Of a stretch of DNA of 64,000 nt, positions 63,201-64,000 are shown one piece after another. Under the pieces are notes generated by a model. The model was not told the DNA's origin. It was given only the letters and a program-made list of their open reading frames with translations, and did no database searches. Source of the stretch: an uncultured Burkholderiales bacterium (GTDB lineage: Bacteria; Pseudomonadota; Gammaproteobacteria; Burkholderiales; Burkholderiaceae_C); the NCBI GenBank assembly GCA_903935585.1, contig CAIZSE010000087.1, forward strand, positions 1 to 64,000, written 5' to 3'. The number at the start of each line of letters is the position of its first letter. The first letter of the stretch is position 1. A program made the position numbers and the translations under genes.

Positions 63201-64000
63201 CTTGCGTGAATACGCCGAGTCCATGGGTGAGGTGCATGGTGCACAAGAGGGCGCAGTGTCTTATGTGGCGGCCAGCAAATCCGTGGCAAGCGCGCCAGCC
63301 ATCGTCCGCAAAGTGGTGCCCAACAACAACATCCAGATCGTCAACGCCAAAGAACACAACCTCAAAAACCTGAGCGTGGACATTCCTCGCGGCAAGTTCA
63401 ACGTGGTCACCGGTGTCAGTGGTTCCGGCAAATCCACGCTGGCCTTTGACATCCTGTTCAACGAAGGCCAGCGCCGGTATCTGGAGAGCCTGAACGCCTA
63501 CGCCCGCGCCATCGTGCAACCCGCTGGGCGCCCCGAGGTGGATGCGGTCTACGGCATCCCACCGACCGTGGCGATCGAGCAACGCCTGTCCCGGGGTGGC
63601 CGCAAATCCACCGTGGGCACCACCACCGAGGTTTGGCATTTCTTGCGGCTGCTGTATGTCAAGCTGGGCATCCAGCACTGCATGCATGACGGTACCCCTG
63701 TGCAGCCGCAAACACCCGACAGCATCGTGGCCCAACTCATGACCCGCTTTCGTGGCCAGCACATTGGCCTCCTGGCGCCATTGGTCACCAACCGGAAAGG
63801 TGTTTACACCGAATTGGCCGACTGGGCACGTCCGCGGGGCTACACCCACTTGCGTGTCGATGGCGACTTTTTGCCCACGCAAGGTTTTCCGCGCATCGAC
63901 CGCTTCAAAGAGCACAGCATCGAGTTGCCCGTTGCCAGTCTCGATGTTTTGCCATCGAATGAAACGGCGCTGCGCCAGGCTTTGAGCAAAACCCTGGAGC
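60238..64000 (+). CDS. uvrA: excinuclease ABC subunit A, oversized tandem form (3' end outside window)
   Basis: An open frame of 1,254 codons that runs off the end. Residues 1-~970 are a complete UvrA: Walker A GPSGSGKSS (~34), zinc-site relic HCPDSD..CETC (~260-290), CPSC (~402), SGGEVQRI (~522) with LDEPSIGLHPRD; Walker A GVSGSGKSS (673), zinc module RCPTCGG...RCPDCDG (~780-800), SGGESQRLKL (~875) and FDEPTTGLHFDD. After a ~60-residue linker a new UvrA begins: NAKEHNLKNLSVDIPRG, Walker A GVSGSGKST (1059) and EGQRRYLESLNAYARA. E. coli UvrA ends near 940. It should act in nucleotide excision repair. Confidence 0.93.
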   Translation, partial: MSQGLIRIRGARQHNLKNLDLDIRTGELTVVTGPSGSGKSSLVFDTLYAEGQRRYVETFSAYARQFLDRMDKPAVDKVEGVPPAIAIDQTNPVRSSRSTVGTMTELNDHLKLLFARLGQLFDKDTAQPVRHDTPETIYAELAQRAAQAQDPRLYLTFPVELPANTSAEQVSQWLSASGFTKVQAEREVATPTGPRKVLDVIADRFRLGTADKARVIEAIEVALKRGGRLNVYVENPSGSGAAAEAGSAFDLWRFSTGLHCPDSDLRYTDPIPSMFSFNSAVGACETCRGFGRVIGVDYGLVIPNAKLTLRAGAIKTIQTPAWKECQDDLMRHAETAGIPRDTAWDKLTQGQKDWVINGSPEWKGKWKHQWYGIKRFFEYLETKAYKMHIRVLLSKYRSYTECPSCIGARLKTESLLWRIGSHSDADGVLPVAQRFMPAGVKWSRAQLEALPGLSLHDMMIMPIDQLRRFFDRMSASAVALASADAEAQALKLLLEEITTRLKYLCDVGIGYLTLNRQSRTLSGGEVQRINLTTALGTSLVNTLFVLDEPSIGLHPRDMSRITQAMHRLRDAGNTLVVVEHDPAVMLAADRMIDMGPGPGERGGQIVFDGSTADLRNADTLTGAYLGGRKQVGLGFKRMVTDSTPRLILEGAREHNLQNIDVDFPLQRLVTITGVSGSGKSSLIQDVLAPALMRHFGKATETPGAHDRLMGADHLSDVVFVDQSPIGKTARSNPASYVGAWDAVREIFATAPLSRQRGYTASKFSFNSGDGRCPTCGGSGFEHVEMQFLSDVYLRCPDCDGKRYRPEILEITVERQAMGQAQARHLNVADVLALTVSEAAALFAQDRDVIRALQPIVDVGLEYVKLGQPVPTLSGGESQRLKLAGFLAEAAKSASSSRQKLARKGTLFLFDEPTTGLHFDDIAKLMRALRKLLEAGHSLIIIEHNLDVVRASDWLIDLGPEGGYAGGLIVAQGTPEEVRQHATSHTGKALREYAESMGEVHGAQEGAVSYVAASKSVASAPAIVRKVVPNNNIQIVNAKEHNLKNLSVDIPRGKFNVVTGVSGSGKSTLAFDILFNEGQRRYLESLNAYARAIVQPAGRPEVDAVYGIPPTVAIEQRLSRGGRKSTVGTTTEVWHFLRLLYVKLGIQHCMHDGTPVQPQTPDSIVAQLMTRFRGQHIGLLAPLVTNRKGVYTELADWARPRGYTHLRVDGDFLPTQGFPRIDRFKEHSIELPVASLDVLPSNETALRQALSKTLE

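Noticed and set aside
61564-63915. A 783-codon frame on the minus strand
   Set aside because: It is antisense to uvrA and has no recognised domain.

Overview
The window reads as chromosomal DNA of a Burkholderiales betaproteobacterium, most likely a Comamonadaceae member (Limnohabitans/Rhodoferax/Polaromonas type). This rests on gene order (corC-lnt-glyQ-glyS-gmhB-plsC-metallopeptidase), a MerR-regulated leucine/isovalerate (liu) cluster, TRAP transport and protein style. No rRNA, tRNA or CRISPR array was seen.

Layout. 1-0.8 kb: AT-rich sequence with two weak ORFs and the tail of an IS3-type transposase. 0.8-8 kb: a leftward operon (GAF protein, VOC protein, alpha/beta hydrolase, TRAP DctP-Q-M) divergent from a LysR regulator and an FAD monooxygenase. 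8.4-20.95 kb: a block of visibly higher GC, probably acquired. It holds an Lrp/AsnC regulator divergent from a PLP C-S lyase, a DadA-like FAD oxidase, a VOC protein, a complete peptide-type ABC importer, an L-2-amino-thiazoline-4-carboxylate (ATC) hydrolase-family protein, an M14-like DUF2817 hydrolase and a flavoprotein dehydrogenase. Its right edge lies against a decayed, N-terminally truncated glutathione S-transferase. 21.5-25.1 kb: a potassium channel with two voltage-sensor domains in series, a membrane-anchored unknown, a signal-less solute-binding protein and an RRM protein.

25.5-38.1 kb is mostly housekeeping: a metallo-beta-lactamase-fold protein, FadD, a GNAT protein, CorC, Lnt, GlyQ/GlyS, GmhB, PlsC, a HExxH peptidase and a second MBL protein. 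38.2-53.8 kb is a leucine/isovaleryl-CoA catabolic cluster: MerR regulator (LiuR type), isovaleryl-CoA dehydrogenase, carbonic anhydrase, thiolase, a second acyl-CoA dehydrogenase, both methylcrotonyl-CoA carboxylase subunits, methylglutaconyl-CoA hydratase and HMG-CoA lyase. Small genes and a vapBC toxin-antitoxin pair are interspersed. Two near-identical 16-bp palindromes (TTGACGT-WA-ACGTCAA) flank the regulator gene; one sits exactly between a -35 and a -10 element, as expected for a MerR activator.

53.8-64 kb: YbaK-type deacylase, DUF1289 protein, HCCA-isomerase-like protein, a metallophosphoesterase translationally coupled to a protein kinase-universal stress protein fusion, an orphan DUF4212 symporter small subunit, an MHS-type MFS transporter with a large periplasmic insert, and an oversized UvrA. 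The UvrA has already passed two complete ABC modules and entered a third when the window ends, so it is probably a tandem UvrA-UvrA fusion.

Strongest leads for new biology are the ATC-hydrolase importer island, the tandem voltage-sensor channel, the kinase-USP/phosphatase pair and the tandem UvrA.
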